From the NCBI RefSeq assembly GCF_020073745.1, contig NZ_JAIRAU010000044.1, positions 124,001-188,000 on the forward strand: DNA of 64,000 bases, given 5' to 3'. This document shows, piece by piece, positions 52,652-60,518 of this stretch. The first letter of the stretch is position 1. Each line of letters begins with the position of its first letter. The translations under genes and the position numbers were made by a program. The notes under the pieces were generated by a model that saw only the letters and a program-made list of their open reading frames with translations, searched no databases and had not been told where the DNA came from. The stretch is from Nannocystis pusilla (lineage in GTDB: Bacteria; Myxococcota_A; Polyangia; Nannocystales; Nannocystaceae).

Positions 52652-53860
52652 GTGCGCCTCAGGGGTCGCTGTCTTCGCGTCAATGTCATGTTCGCGCTCG
52701 CAATTGCGGGCTGTCACAAGGAGCCGCCGCCGACAGCGCCGGGTGACGACTCGTGCTTCGGGGCGGAGTGCGTCGAACAGGCCGAGGCGGCCATGTACTA
52801 CAAGGATTACGACAACGCCCGCGAGCCGTTGACGGCGGTGTGCGAGAAGAACGACGGCTTCCAGTGCTTCCGCCTGGCCGAGCTGTACCAGACGGGCAAG
52901 GGCGGGCCGGTCGACCTGGCCAAGGCGGCGGAGGTGTACGAGAAGTCGTGCGCGGCCGACTACCCGGAGGCGTGCGAGCGCCGCTCGGACATGGCGCGCG
53001 ACGGGCAGGGCACGCCGCAGGTCGAGTACGAATACGCGGTCAAGGCGTGCACCGGCGGGCGCCAGCTGGCGTGCACGCACGCGGGCCAGATGCTGGGCGC
53101 GGGCCGCGGGGTCGAGCCCGATCCGGCGGGGGCGATCGAGATGTTCCAGAAGGGGTGCAAGCTCGGCGACATCGACGGCTGCACGGGCGCCGGTGACCTG
53201 CTGCTGCAACAGAGCTCGGCCGAGGCCAAGTCGCGCGGGCTGACGGCCTTCATCAACGCGTGCGTCGGCCACAGCGGCTACGGCTGCCTCAAGGCCGGCA
53301 TCGCGTTCCACGAGGGCGTCGGCACCAAGCGCGACGTCATCAAGGCGGAGCAGCACTTCAGCCGCGCGTGCGAGTTCCAGATCGCCGACGGCTGTCACGT
53401 CGCGCAGCAGCTCAAGGACGCCGCGGGCAAGCCGGTCGAGCTCGAGCTGACGTCGAAGGCGGCGGAGCTGGCGGCCGGCGGGCTCGAGACGCGCGAGCTG
53501 TCGTGCCGCATGGCGGGGCAGGGCGAGCCGGCGCTGTCGCGGGTGATCGCCGGGGTCGCCCGCGGCAAGGACTCGCTCGACTCGTGCGCGAAGGACGGGG
53601 CGGCGGTCGGGGTCCGGTGGGTGTTCGAGGACGGCAAGTTCCGCGACGCGAAGTTCCTCGGGCGCGTGCCGAAGAAGCTCAAGCAGTGCGTGGCCTACGT
53701 GCTGCGCAAGAAGGCCAAGTTCTCGCGCAACGGCTCGTGCGAGGCGGTGCTGCTGCTCGGCGACCCCGAGGGCGCGGCCAAGGCCCTGGCCGCGCGGGCG
53801 AACGCGCCGGCCGACGACGGCAAGGTCCACATCCGCATCAGCAGCGAGGACGAGGAGTAG
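52652..53860 (+). CDS. Sel1-repeat lipoprotein
   Basis: 402 residues from a GTG at 52652, which gives a proper signal peptide (RLRGRCLRVNVMFALAIAGC); the ATG at 52688 would leave almost no basic region. Behind the lipobox AIAGC come six or so Sel1/TPR-like repeats of 33-38 residues, each with a paired Cys (QCFRLAELYQTGKGG, ACERRSDMARDGQG, ACTHAGQMLGAGRG, GCTGAGDLLL, GCLKAGIAFHEGVG). A C-terminal domain of 130 residues with two Cys pairs follows. Sel1 repeats mediate protein contact in the periplasm. A hairpin follows the stop codon at once. Confidence 0.8.
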   Translation: MRLRGRCLRVNVMFALAIAGCHKEPPPTAPGDDSCFGAECVEQAEAAMYYKDYDNAREPLTAVCEKNDGFQCFRLAELYQTGKGGPVDLAKAAEVYEKSCAADYPEACERRSDMARDGQGTPQVEYEYAVKACTGGRQLACTHAGQMLGAGRGVEPDPAGAIEMFQKGCKLGDIDGCTGAGDLLLQQSSAEAKSRGLTAFINACVGHSGYGCLKAGIAFHEGVGTKRDVIKAEQHFSRACEFQIADGCHVAQQLKDAAGKPVELELTSKAAELAAGGLETRELSCRMAGQGEPALSRVIAGVARGKDSLDSCAKDGAAVGVRWVFEDGKFRDAKFLGRVPKKLKQCVAYVLRKKAKFSRNGSCEAVLLLGDPEGAAKALAARANAPADDGKVHIRISSEDEE

Positions 53861-53875
53861 CGACACGATTGTCGC
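53860..53875 (+). terminator. Short hairpin at the stop codon
   Basis: GCGACA-CGAT-TGTCGC, a perfect 6-bp stem with a four-base loop that starts in the stop codon of the Sel1 lipoprotein gene. A second small hairpin (GCGAC-GCAT-GTCGC) follows at 53890-53903. Confidence 0.4.
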
Positions 53876-53955
53876 GGTGCGCCGCAGGGGCGACGCATGT
53901 CGCTGCGAACGCACGCGGGCCCGGCGCGGTACGGCCGTTGCAAGCGGGCCGGGGC

Positions 53956-54498
53956 ATGCAACCTCGTCCGTATATCGTCACCTCCCTCCTGCTCGTCGCT
54001 GCCGCCGACCTCGCGTGCATCTTCGTCGAGCCCGGCCACGGCACGGAGGGGACCAGCGCCGCGACCACGGAGGCGTCGAGCAGCGGGAGCAGCAGCAGCG
54101 ACGCGAGCAGCAGTGAGCCGACCGGGACCGACACCGACGCGAGCAGCAGCGACGCGAGCAGCGGCGACGCGAGCAGCACCGACGCGAGCACCACCGAATC
54201 GACCGGAACGGACAGCACGACAGCCGATCCCAATTACAAGCGCGACTGTCAGCCGGGCGACTTCGTGTGCGACGACTGGGGCTGCCAGGCGGCGACGGAG
54301 TCCGGCGAGTGCTACAAGCCGTGCACGCCGAGCGGCGAGATCGGCGGGACCGACAGCGAGTGCGACGAGCCGGAGCGGCCGTTCTGCAGCCAGGTCGGGC
54401 TGGCGTTCGGCGGCGACTTCGACTGCAACGGCTGCAAACACATCTGCGTGGCGGAGCCGCTCAACTGGTGCGACTACGGCGCGAACGAGTGTGAATAG
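53956..54498 (+). CDS. Ser/Thr/Asp-linker Cys-rich lipoprotein
   Basis: 180 residues. The signal peptide ends in AADLAC; the linker of about 70 residues is built of SSDA-type repeats (DASSSDASSGDASSTDAS), and the C-terminal 90 residues hold about ten cysteines (DFVCDDWGCQAATESGECY, CNGCKHICVAE). This architecture recurs in myxobacterial surface lipoproteins. The cell role is unknown. A hairpin element lies 29 bases after its stop. Confidence 0.7.
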   Translation: MQPRPYIVTSLLLVAAADLACIFVEPGHGTEGTSAATTEASSSGSSSSDASSSEPTGTDTDASSSDASSGDASSTDASTTESTGTDSTTADPNYKRDCQPGDFVCDDWGCQAATESGECYKPCTPSGEIGGTDSECDEPERPFCSQVGLAFGGDFDCNGCKHICVAEPLNWCDYGANECE

Positions 54499-54526
54499 CG
54501 GCAGGCTGTGAAATGGTGCATCGGAC

Positions 54527-54542
54527 ATGTCTGAAAGGGCAT
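54527..54542. repeat. Dispersed 16-nt hairpin element
   Basis: ATGTCT-GAAA-GGGCAT, 29 bases behind the preceding stop codon. It is almost the same as the copy at 58608 (ATGTCT-GAAC-GGGCAT), and both are preceded by AC and followed by G. Confidence 0.5.
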
Positions 54543-54758
54543 GAGCTCCGAGCGCGAACGGTCTTCGAGTCGGCGACGTCCGGCCCCGGGACCTCGCGCC
54601 CCGGCACGAGTCCTGGCCGGAGCGTGGTGGGGCGGTGCGGGCGCTGGGCCGCTGCCACCAGCAAGACGCGATCCTCACCGCGGGTGGCCGAGGCGGCGCG
54701 CCGGGGGCCGATCGAGGTGTGGTAGCGAGGCGGGGGCGGTTCGTGTACCCTCGCCGAG

Positions 54759-55832
54759 ATGCGGCCGTGGCTCGCCCTCACGTTCGTCGCGGCCTGCCAG
54801 GCCGGCGACTCCGCCGCGACCGGGTTCGGTCCCGGCGACGCGGTGACGGTGGCACCGATGAGCGCGGGGAGCTCGACGGGGTCGGGCTCGTCGAGCACGA
54901 CGTCGACGGGGGCCGAGACGACGGGCACGTCGGCGGCGGACACGTCCACGAGCCTGCCGGAGACCGGCGCGCCGCAGATCCCCGACTTCGGCGACCACAA
55001 GCCGATCGGCTGCAAGGGCAAGGTCGACCTGCTGTTCATCATCTCGCGGCAGGGCGTGATGGACGAGGTGCAAGAGCAGCTGCTCGCGGCGATGCCCGAA
55101 TTCATCGACACGATCGAGACGGAGCTGCTCGGCTTCGACGCGCACGTGATGGTCGCGGACGCCACCGGCTTCTGGAAGATGCCCGATTGCAGCATGTGCG
55201 CCGATCCGCAGGACTGCGATCCGCTGGGTGAGCCCTACTGGTGCGGGGCCGAGACGGACCAGTGCGACCAGACGCGCGGAGCAGGCGCGACGTTCCCGGT
55301 CGGCGCGAACGCGACGAATCGCCGGTGCAAGCTGGCGGGCGGGCGCCGCTACATCATGACGAAGGAGGAGCCCGATCTGCTCGAGGCGTTCTCGTGCCTC
55401 GCGCGTGTGGGCACTCAGGGGGTCGAGCCCATGTCGTTCAATGCGATGATCGACGCGCTGTCCCCCAAGCTCAACGGGTCCGGAAGGTGCAACGACGGGT
55501 TCCTCCGCAACGACGCCCTGCTCGTGGTCACCATCATTCATGCTGGCGACAGCTACTCGACGGGGTATCCTGGCGAATGGGTCGAGGCGCTCTACGCGGC
55601 CAAGGGGGGCAACCGGGACGCGGTGCAGGCGCTCGTCATTGCACCCGATTCTCACACTGCGCACCCCGTCTGCCCGGACTCGGAACCAGGCGAGAAGAAC
55701 CCCTCCTACGAATTCGTGCAGAAGATGGAACATGCCATCTTCGCGTCGGTCTGCGAGCCGAGCTACGGGCCCTACTTCGCTGACATGATTGCGCAGCTCA
55801 CCGAGCTCTGCGCGACCTACATCCCCGAGTGA
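54759..55832 (+). CDS. Linker-type lipoprotein with degenerate von Willebrand A-like domain
   Basis: 357 residues. The signal peptide ends in FVAAC; a Ser/Thr/Gly linker of about 50 residues follows. The main domain begins KVDLLFIISRQGVMDEVQEQ, which aligns with the VWA start VDLLFVVDNSGSM; the metal-binding DxSxS is replaced by ISRQG, so the MIDAS site is lost. The rest (AHVMVADATG, LLVVTIIHAGD) follows the VWA fold, with eight or more cysteines inserted. Probably a surface binding protein without metal. Its stop codon abuts that of the convergent gene. Confidence 0.75.
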   Translation: MRPWLALTFVAACQAGDSAATGFGPGDAVTVAPMSAGSSTGSGSSSTTSTGAETTGTSAADTSTSLPETGAPQIPDFGDHKPIGCKGKVDLLFIISRQGVMDEVQEQLLAAMPEFIDTIETELLGFDAHVMVADATGFWKMPDCSMCADPQDCDPLGEPYWCGAETDQCDQTRGAGATFPVGANATNRRCKLAGGRRYIMTKEEPDLLEAFSCLARVGTQGVEPMSFNAMIDALSPKLNGSGRCNDGFLRNDALLVVTIIHAGDSYSTGYPGEWVEALYAAKGGNRDAVQALVIAPDSHTAHPVCPDSEPGEKNPSYEFVQKMEHAIFASVCEPSYGPYFADMIAQLTELCATYIPE

Positions 55833-57506
55833 TCAGGGGTGATAGACCCGCAGGAAGGCCTGGGTCTTGATCTGGGTCGTCTGCACGCCCCCGGCCGCGC
55901 AGAAGCCACGCTCGTCGCAGGCGGCGGCGTTGAAGCCGTCGAGGGAGGCGCCGCCGTGCTTGATGTCGTAGGCCAGCGGGCTGTCGGCGTCGCGGAAGGC
56001 GAACACCCGCCCGTCCGAGTCGCCGAGCAGCTCCTGGGTGCCGGCGCTGAACACCTTGCCCTCGCGATCGCAGGCGATGCCGCGAGTCAGTGTATTGGCG
56101 ATCGATTCCGGGCGGCGGTCTGCAGCGGTCCCGTCCCAATCGATAAATCGCGTCAGTGGATTCAGCTCGCTGTCCTCCCGGCCCCATCCTCCCATCACCA
56201 GTGAATCGCCGCAGGCAGAGACCGCGCGTGCGCCGTCGTGCAGGGTCCAATTGCCGTCGGACGTCCATTGGCCCGAATACGCACCGTCCGGCGAGAACCG
56301 AGCGAGGAACCCCCGCTCTCGATCGACCGGAAACACCTTGGACCGATACGTACGTTCGCCGACGACGACCATGACGTCCTGCGAAGGATGCAGCGCGACC
56401 CCTCGAAGTCGTTCACTTCGAATGTTCAGATCGTCTGGATCCTCGTCGGCCTGCAGCGGGGCAGATAGCACGTTCACGACCGTGAGATTCTTGCTCGGTG
56501 TGTGCGACCACACAATCGCATCATGGGAGATCGGCTCCAGCGACGTCACCCGCGATCCGACGGCGAGCAGGTGCTCGTCGGGTGCATGCGCGGCGGCGAC
56601 GCCGGCGATCTCGTCGCCGGGACTGCCGAGGTACTCCCAGATCGCCGAGCCCTCCGGCGACAGCAGGGCCAGGTACGGCTGCGACAGCGGCGCGGCGCCG
56701 AGGTTGGCGGCCACGGCCAGGTAGCCGTGGTCGTCGACGGCGAGCGCCGCGGCCTGCGACGTCGCGGCCATCCACTCGAAGTGGGCCGTCCACTGGGTCA
56801 GCGTGCGCGGCCAGCCGGGCAGGGGCGCGCAGGTGTCGGGGTCGAGGCGCCACACGGCGGCGCGCAGGCCGTCGTCGGTGGCGATCGTGCCGGCCGCGAG
56901 GAGCGCGTCGGTCTCGTAGACCACGCTCGCGATCCAGCTCATCGTGCCGGCCTGCTCGGCGAAGGTGCAGCGCTCGGTGCCGGCCGTCGGGGCCAGGACG
57001 GTCAGCGTGGCGTGGGCGACGGCCTTCGCGCCGTCGTCGTTGAACACGCGGACCTCGAATTCGTGCTCGCCGTTGGCCATCGCCGCGGACGTGGCGAAGA
57101 ACTCGTAGGCGAACGCGTCGGGCGTGGTCGTCTGCGCGAGGGCGCCGTCGACCCGCAGCTCCACCGCCACGACGTCGGCGCTCGCCTCGAGGTGAAGCAC
57201 CGCCGGGCCGGCCTCGCTGAGGAAGCTCGGCTCGATCGTGAAGGCGGCGATCGTCGGCTTTTTGAGCTCCGGCTCGCCCGTCGTCGACGATGACGAGGCG
57301 TCCGCGGACGTCGAGGTCGAGGTGATCGCGCCGGTCACCGTCTGCACGCTCCCGGTCGACTCGTCGCCGTCGCTCGTGCCGGTCGAGGTCGTCCCCGTCG
57401 AGCTGCTCGTCCCATCGATCGCGGGAAATTTCCTCGACGCGTCGGCCCACAGATCGGACAGGCAGCCCGACGTCATCAGCAGCAGTGCAGGGGTCAGCGC
57501 GCGCAT
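55833..57506 (-). CDS. Linker-type lipoprotein with propeller-like domain
   Basis: 557 residues from the ATG at 57506, which has AGGAG upstream overlapping the stop codon of the preceding gene. A signal peptide ends in MTSGC; a Thr/Ser linker follows, then an immunoglobulin-like domain (PTIAAFTIEPSFLSEAGPAV, GEHEFEVRVFND) and about 380 residues of propeller-like repeats (RAAVWRLDPDTCAPLPGWP, YLAVAANLGAAPLSQPYLAL). No catalytic site. The overlap with the 294-residue membrane-anchored protein upstream indicates one operon. Confidence 0.75.
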   Translation of the reverse strand: MRALTPALLLMTSGCLSDLWADASRKFPAIDGTSSSTGTTSTGTSDGDESTGSVQTVTGAITSTSTSADASSSSTTGEPELKKPTIAAFTIEPSFLSEAGPAVLHLEASADVVAVELRVDGALAQTTTPDAFAYEFFATSAAMANGEHEFEVRVFNDDGAKAVAHATLTVLAPTAGTERCTFAEQAGTMSWIASVVYETDALLAAGTIATDDGLRAAVWRLDPDTCAPLPGWPRTLTQWTAHFEWMAATSQAAALAVDDHGYLAVAANLGAAPLSQPYLALLSPEGSAIWEYLGSPGDEIAGVAAAHAPDEHLLAVGSRVTSLEPISHDAIVWSHTPSKNLTVVNVLSAPLQADEDPDDLNIRSERLRGVALHPSQDVMVVVGERTYRSKVFPVDRERGFLARFSPDGAYSGQWTSDGNWTLHDGARAVSACGDSLVMGGWGREDSELNPLTRFIDWDGTAADRRPESIANTLTRGIACDREGKVFSAGTQELLGDSDGRVFAFRDADSPLAYDIKHGGASLDGFNAAACDERGFCAAGGVQTTQIKTQAFLRVYHP

Positions 57507-57516
57507 GATCGATCTC

Positions 57517-58401
57517 CTAGAACCTGAGCGAAAAGACCAGTCCGGGGCCGGCGACACGGGCCGCGGCACGAGCTCGCGAATTCTTGTGCTTGTGCATGGT
57601 CCCGAGGAGCGCCGCGCCGACGGCGATCGTGACGGCAGCGGCGACGCCCGTGCCGATGGCCACGTGCTGCGCCTGCTCCGCCTTGCCGTAGACCTGCAGG
57701 AACTCCTGTTGCTCCGGCGCGGTCCAGTCGCGTCCCGGCGCCTGGCGGATGAGCTGCCGTCCTTCGTGCTCGTGGTCGGCGAACACGACCAGCGAGCCGA
57801 GCAGCGCCCCGAGCAGACCGCCGCCGACCGCGACGAGGGTGCCGCCGACGACGACCTGCGGGCGCACGGGCTTGCGCGGCGGGACGCGAGCTCGGGACCG
57901 CCGAGGAGGGGGCTTTTGCGAGCCGACGGCGATGACGACCTCGAGATCGCGGTGCTTGGCGGCGAGGGCGAAGTAGTCGTCGGGGTCGTGCGGTCGCCCG
58001 CAGTTCGAGCCGCACTTCGGCGCCTCGGCCGGCGGCGAATCCGGCGGCGGCTCCGGCGGCTCCGAATTGGCCGGCGGGGTCTTCTCGTCGCACGCGCCGG
58101 CGAGGCTGGCGAAGCGGCGCTCGAGCACCGCGGGACGGGGGTTCTCAGGCGCGGCCCGGTACGCCTGCAGGAGCTCGAGGGCCTTGCAGCGGGAGGCCGG
58201 CGTGGCCTCGAACTCGAGCCACACGCCGCTGGCGATCTTGGCGCCGAACTGCCGGTGGACGGCAGGCACGGCCGGATCGAGGGCCAGAGCCGCCGCGAGG
58301 TCGGCCGCCGCGGCGTTGTCTTCGCGTTCGAGCGCGTCGCACACGGGACGGATGACCGGAGGGCACACATCGAGCGTGAGGACCAGCGCGAGCACCATCA
58401 T
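57517..58401 (-). CDS. Hypothetical membrane-anchored protein with TPR-like N-terminus
   Basis: 294 residues from the ATG at 58401, with AGGAG six bases upstream; ATGs at 58407 and 58398 are also possible. After a signal peptide the first 110 residues are helical with spaced Cys and resemble TPR units; a Pro/Glu linker follows. Two strongly hydrophobic Gly/Ala-rich segments come after it (VVVGGTLVAVGGGLLGALLG and AIGTGVAAAVTIAVGAALLG), ending in a basic tail. The pattern is common in myxobacterial proteins of unknown function. It ends ten bases before the start of the propeller lipoprotein, so the two form an operon. Confidence 0.7.
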   Translation of the reverse strand: MMVLALVLTLDVCPPVIRPVCDALEREDNAAAADLAAALALDPAVPAVHRQFGAKIASGVWLEFEATPASRCKALELLQAYRAAPENPRPAVLERRFASLAGACDEKTPPANSEPPEPPPDSPPAEAPKCGSNCGRPHDPDDYFALAAKHRDLEVVIAVGSQKPPPRRSRARVPPRKPVRPQVVVGGTLVAVGGGLLGALLGSLVVFADHEHEGRQLIRQAPGRDWTAPEQQEFLQVYGKAEQAQHVAIGTGVAAAVTIAVGAALLGTMHKHKNSRARAAARVAGPGLVFSLRF

Positions 58402-58593
58402 GGTCATCTCCTGCGGGGTAGGTTCTCGTTCGTTGACGCTACAAGATCCTGGGCCTGCAGCCAATAGCGCTCTCGGGCCGCGTGCCCGACGTGCTATCCG
58501 GTTGCACGAGCGGCGTCGAGTCTACGACGTTGACGGCTGATCAAACTCCTATGAGGTTGATCGCGCGACGGCCTGCGAATCGCCTCTTACGAG

Positions 58594-58623
58594 ATGTTTA
58601 AAAAAACATGTCTGAACGGGCAT
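58594..58623. repeat. Two overlapping hairpin elements with 14-base period
   Basis: ATGTTT-AAAA-AAACAT (58594-58609) overlaps ATGTCT-GAAC-GGGCAT (58608-58623); ATGT occurs at 58594, 58608 and 58622, exactly 14 bases apart. The site lies in the 337-base gap between the start of the gene at 58401 and the end of the beta-helix gene at 58739. The A-rich first copy stands out in this GC-rich DNA. Confidence 0.55.
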
Positions 58624-58690
58624 GTCACACGGCTCGCCCGAAGCGCGCGGCAGTCACGCGCGTGATGCGAGCGGTGTCATGAGATGATAA

Positions 58691-58720
58691 AAGGGACATG
58701 TCGAATACGACATGTCCCTT
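58691..58720 (-). terminator. Rho-independent terminator made of the hairpin element
   Basis: AAGGGACATGTCG and CGACATGTCCCTT form a perfect 13-bp stem with a four-base loop. On the minus strand it is followed by TTTTATC, so it has the full form of an intrinsic terminator, 19 bases behind the stop codon of the MYXO-CTERM beta-helix gene. Its core is the dispersed element ATGTCG-AATA-CGACAT. This is the best evidence for what the family does. Confidence 0.75.
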
Positions 58721-58738
58721 GATGCTCATGACGGCGGC

Positions 58739-60313
58739 TCACGCCCGGCGCCGGCGCCGGCCCGCGAGGCCGAGCGCGGCCAGGCCGGCGAGCAGCGCCG
58801 CGGACCCGCCGGGCGCGTCGCTGCGGCAGCCGCAGCCCTCGCTGGCGCCCTCGTCGCCGCCGGGGCTGGTGTCGGTGCCGTCGACGCCGGCGGTGGCGTC
58901 GGTGCTGCCGTCGCTGCCGGGGCTGCCCGGGCCGTCGCCGGTGGTCGGGCCGTCGCCGGTCGTCGCGTCGGGGCCGCTGGTGTCGCCGCCGGGCCCGCCG
59001 GAGGTCGGCTCGTCGGAGGTGGAGCCGCCCTGGGTCGGGTCGCCGGGCTCGTCGCCGGTCGTGTCCGGGTCGGGGCCGGTCGGGCCGGCGCTCGTCGAGT
59101 CGTCGCCGGTGGTGGAGTCGTCGCCGGTCGTGCTCTCGTCGACGCCCCACTCGTACGCGCCGACGTCGGGCGCGCCGACGACCGGGCGCATCTCGGTCTG
59201 CAGCGGGTGGAGGTACTGCGTGTCGGGCACGAGGAGCGCGTCGAGGGCCTCGCCGACGTCGATCGCGGCGGCGCCGTCGACGAGGTGGTAGTCGTAGCCG
59301 GCGCGGTCGACGAGGACGGCGTCCTCGGTCTGGAGGTTGCCGAGGTCGACCACCATGGTGTTGGCGTCGTCGGTCTTGATCGGCGTGCCGGGCCCGACGA
59401 ACAGGTTGTTGGCGACGTGGACCTCGGCGCCGGTCGGGGCGTGCACGAACGCCGCGTTCGGCGAGCCGTCGTTGACGAACGTGTTGTGGCTGACGAACAG
59501 GCGCAGGTCGGGGTTGGTGGCGCCCTCGCCCTTGTAGAAGACGATGCGGTTCTTGTTCTCGGCGGCCGGCCCCTTCTGGATCAGGTTGCCGATCACGTAC
59601 GACAGGCCGCCCTGCGGCAGGTCGATCAGCGCCGAGCCCTTGCCGTCGGCCTCCTCCATCAGGCGGTTGTAGAGGATGTGGTTCTCGAGCGCGCGCGACT
59701 TGACGGCGTGGCCCGACTTGACGTGGTGCGAGTAGTTGCCGCGGAACACGAACTTCGGCCCGGCGCCGACGTAGATGTTGTGCTCGTAGCCGGCCTCGCC
59801 GTTGAACGCGAACTCCGAGTACTCGACGGTCATCGCGCCGTCACCGGCGAGGATGCCGTTCTGGTTGTCGTGGAAGTAGCAGTTGCGGACCGTCAGGTCG
59901 GTGCCCTGGGCGCGGATGCCGGCGCCGTTGTTGCCGTCGGCCGCGCTGATCTTGGCGCCCGAGAACTCGAGGTTCTCGACCGTCACCGGCCCGACGCCCA
60001 GCTCGACCACGAAGATGCCCTTCTTGTTCGGCGGCGGCACGGTGGCCTTGAGGTGGGGGCGGGTGTCGCCGACGCCGCGGATCGTCAGGTCGCCGACCTT
60101 GATCGACGAGATGTCGTTGACGTACTCGCCCGGATCGATCTCGATGACGTCGCCGCTCTTGGCCGCAGCGACCGCGTCCTTGACCGCCTTGTAGGTCTTG
60201 TCGGCGCCGACCTGCAGCGTGGCGGCGAGCGCCAGCGACGGCGCGAGCAGGCCGAGGACCGCGCCGCCGAGCGCCGCAGGGATGAAGTGTGCGTATTCGA
60301 ACCGTGTCCGCAT
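58739..60313 (-). CDS. Parallel beta-helix protein with MYXO-CTERM sorting tail
   Basis: 524 residues from the ATG at 60313 with GGAG seven bases upstream. Signal peptide (FIPAALGGAVLGLLAPSLALA), a right-handed beta-helix of about 370 residues with turns such as DLTVRNCYFHDNQNG, AMTVEYSEFAFNGE, KFVFRGNYSHHV and EVHVANNLFVGPG, a linker of about 110 Thr/Ser/Gly/Asp residues, then GCGCRSDA, a hydrophobic helix and an Arg cluster: the MYXO-CTERM tail. It is a paralogue of the protein at 19968, equal in length and layout. Probably processed by a myxosortase-type system and placed on the cell surface. A canonical terminator follows. Confidence 0.87.
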   Translation of the reverse strand: MRTRFEYAHFIPAALGGAVLGLLAPSLALAATLQVGADKTYKAVKDAVAAAKSGDVIEIDPGEYVNDISSIKVGDLTIRGVGDTRPHLKATVPPPNKKGIFVVELGVGPVTVENLEFSGAKISAADGNNGAGIRAQGTDLTVRNCYFHDNQNGILAGDGAMTVEYSEFAFNGEAGYEHNIYVGAGPKFVFRGNYSHHVKSGHAVKSRALENHILYNRLMEEADGKGSALIDLPQGGLSYVIGNLIQKGPAAENKNRIVFYKGEGATNPDLRLFVSHNTFVNDGSPNAAFVHAPTGAEVHVANNLFVGPGTPIKTDDANTMVVDLGNLQTEDAVLVDRAGYDYHLVDGAAAIDVGEALDALLVPDTQYLHPLQTEMRPVVGAPDVGAYEWGVDESTTGDDSTTGDDSTSAGPTGPDPDTTGDEPGDPTQGGSTSDEPTSGGPGGDTSGPDATTGDGPTTGDGPGSPGSDGSTDATAGVDGTDTSPGGDEGASEGCGCRSDAPGGSAALLAGLAALGLAGRRRRRA

Positions 60314-60475
60314 GCCAAATCTCCGGCGTGTCGTTTGCCCGCCCGCGTACATCCCGTCAAGTGCGTCCCCGTTCGCGGGGACGCGAAGACGTGCAGTTGG
60401 ACGCCCCTAGGGGGCTATCCTGAGGGACGCTCGACCCCAATGTGCGGAGGCGAAGAGGCGCCGGACACGCACGAT

Positions 60476-60491
60476 ATGTCCACAGGGACAC
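60476..60491. repeat. Dispersed 16-nt hairpin element
   Basis: ATGTCC-ACAG-GGACAC, 28 bases behind the stop codon of the alpha/beta-hydrolase lipoprotein gene. Right flank GTGCGAAA is shared with the copy at 41464. Confidence 0.5.
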
Positions 60492-60518
60492 GTGCGAAAT
60501 CGTCGGAGGCGGCGGACC

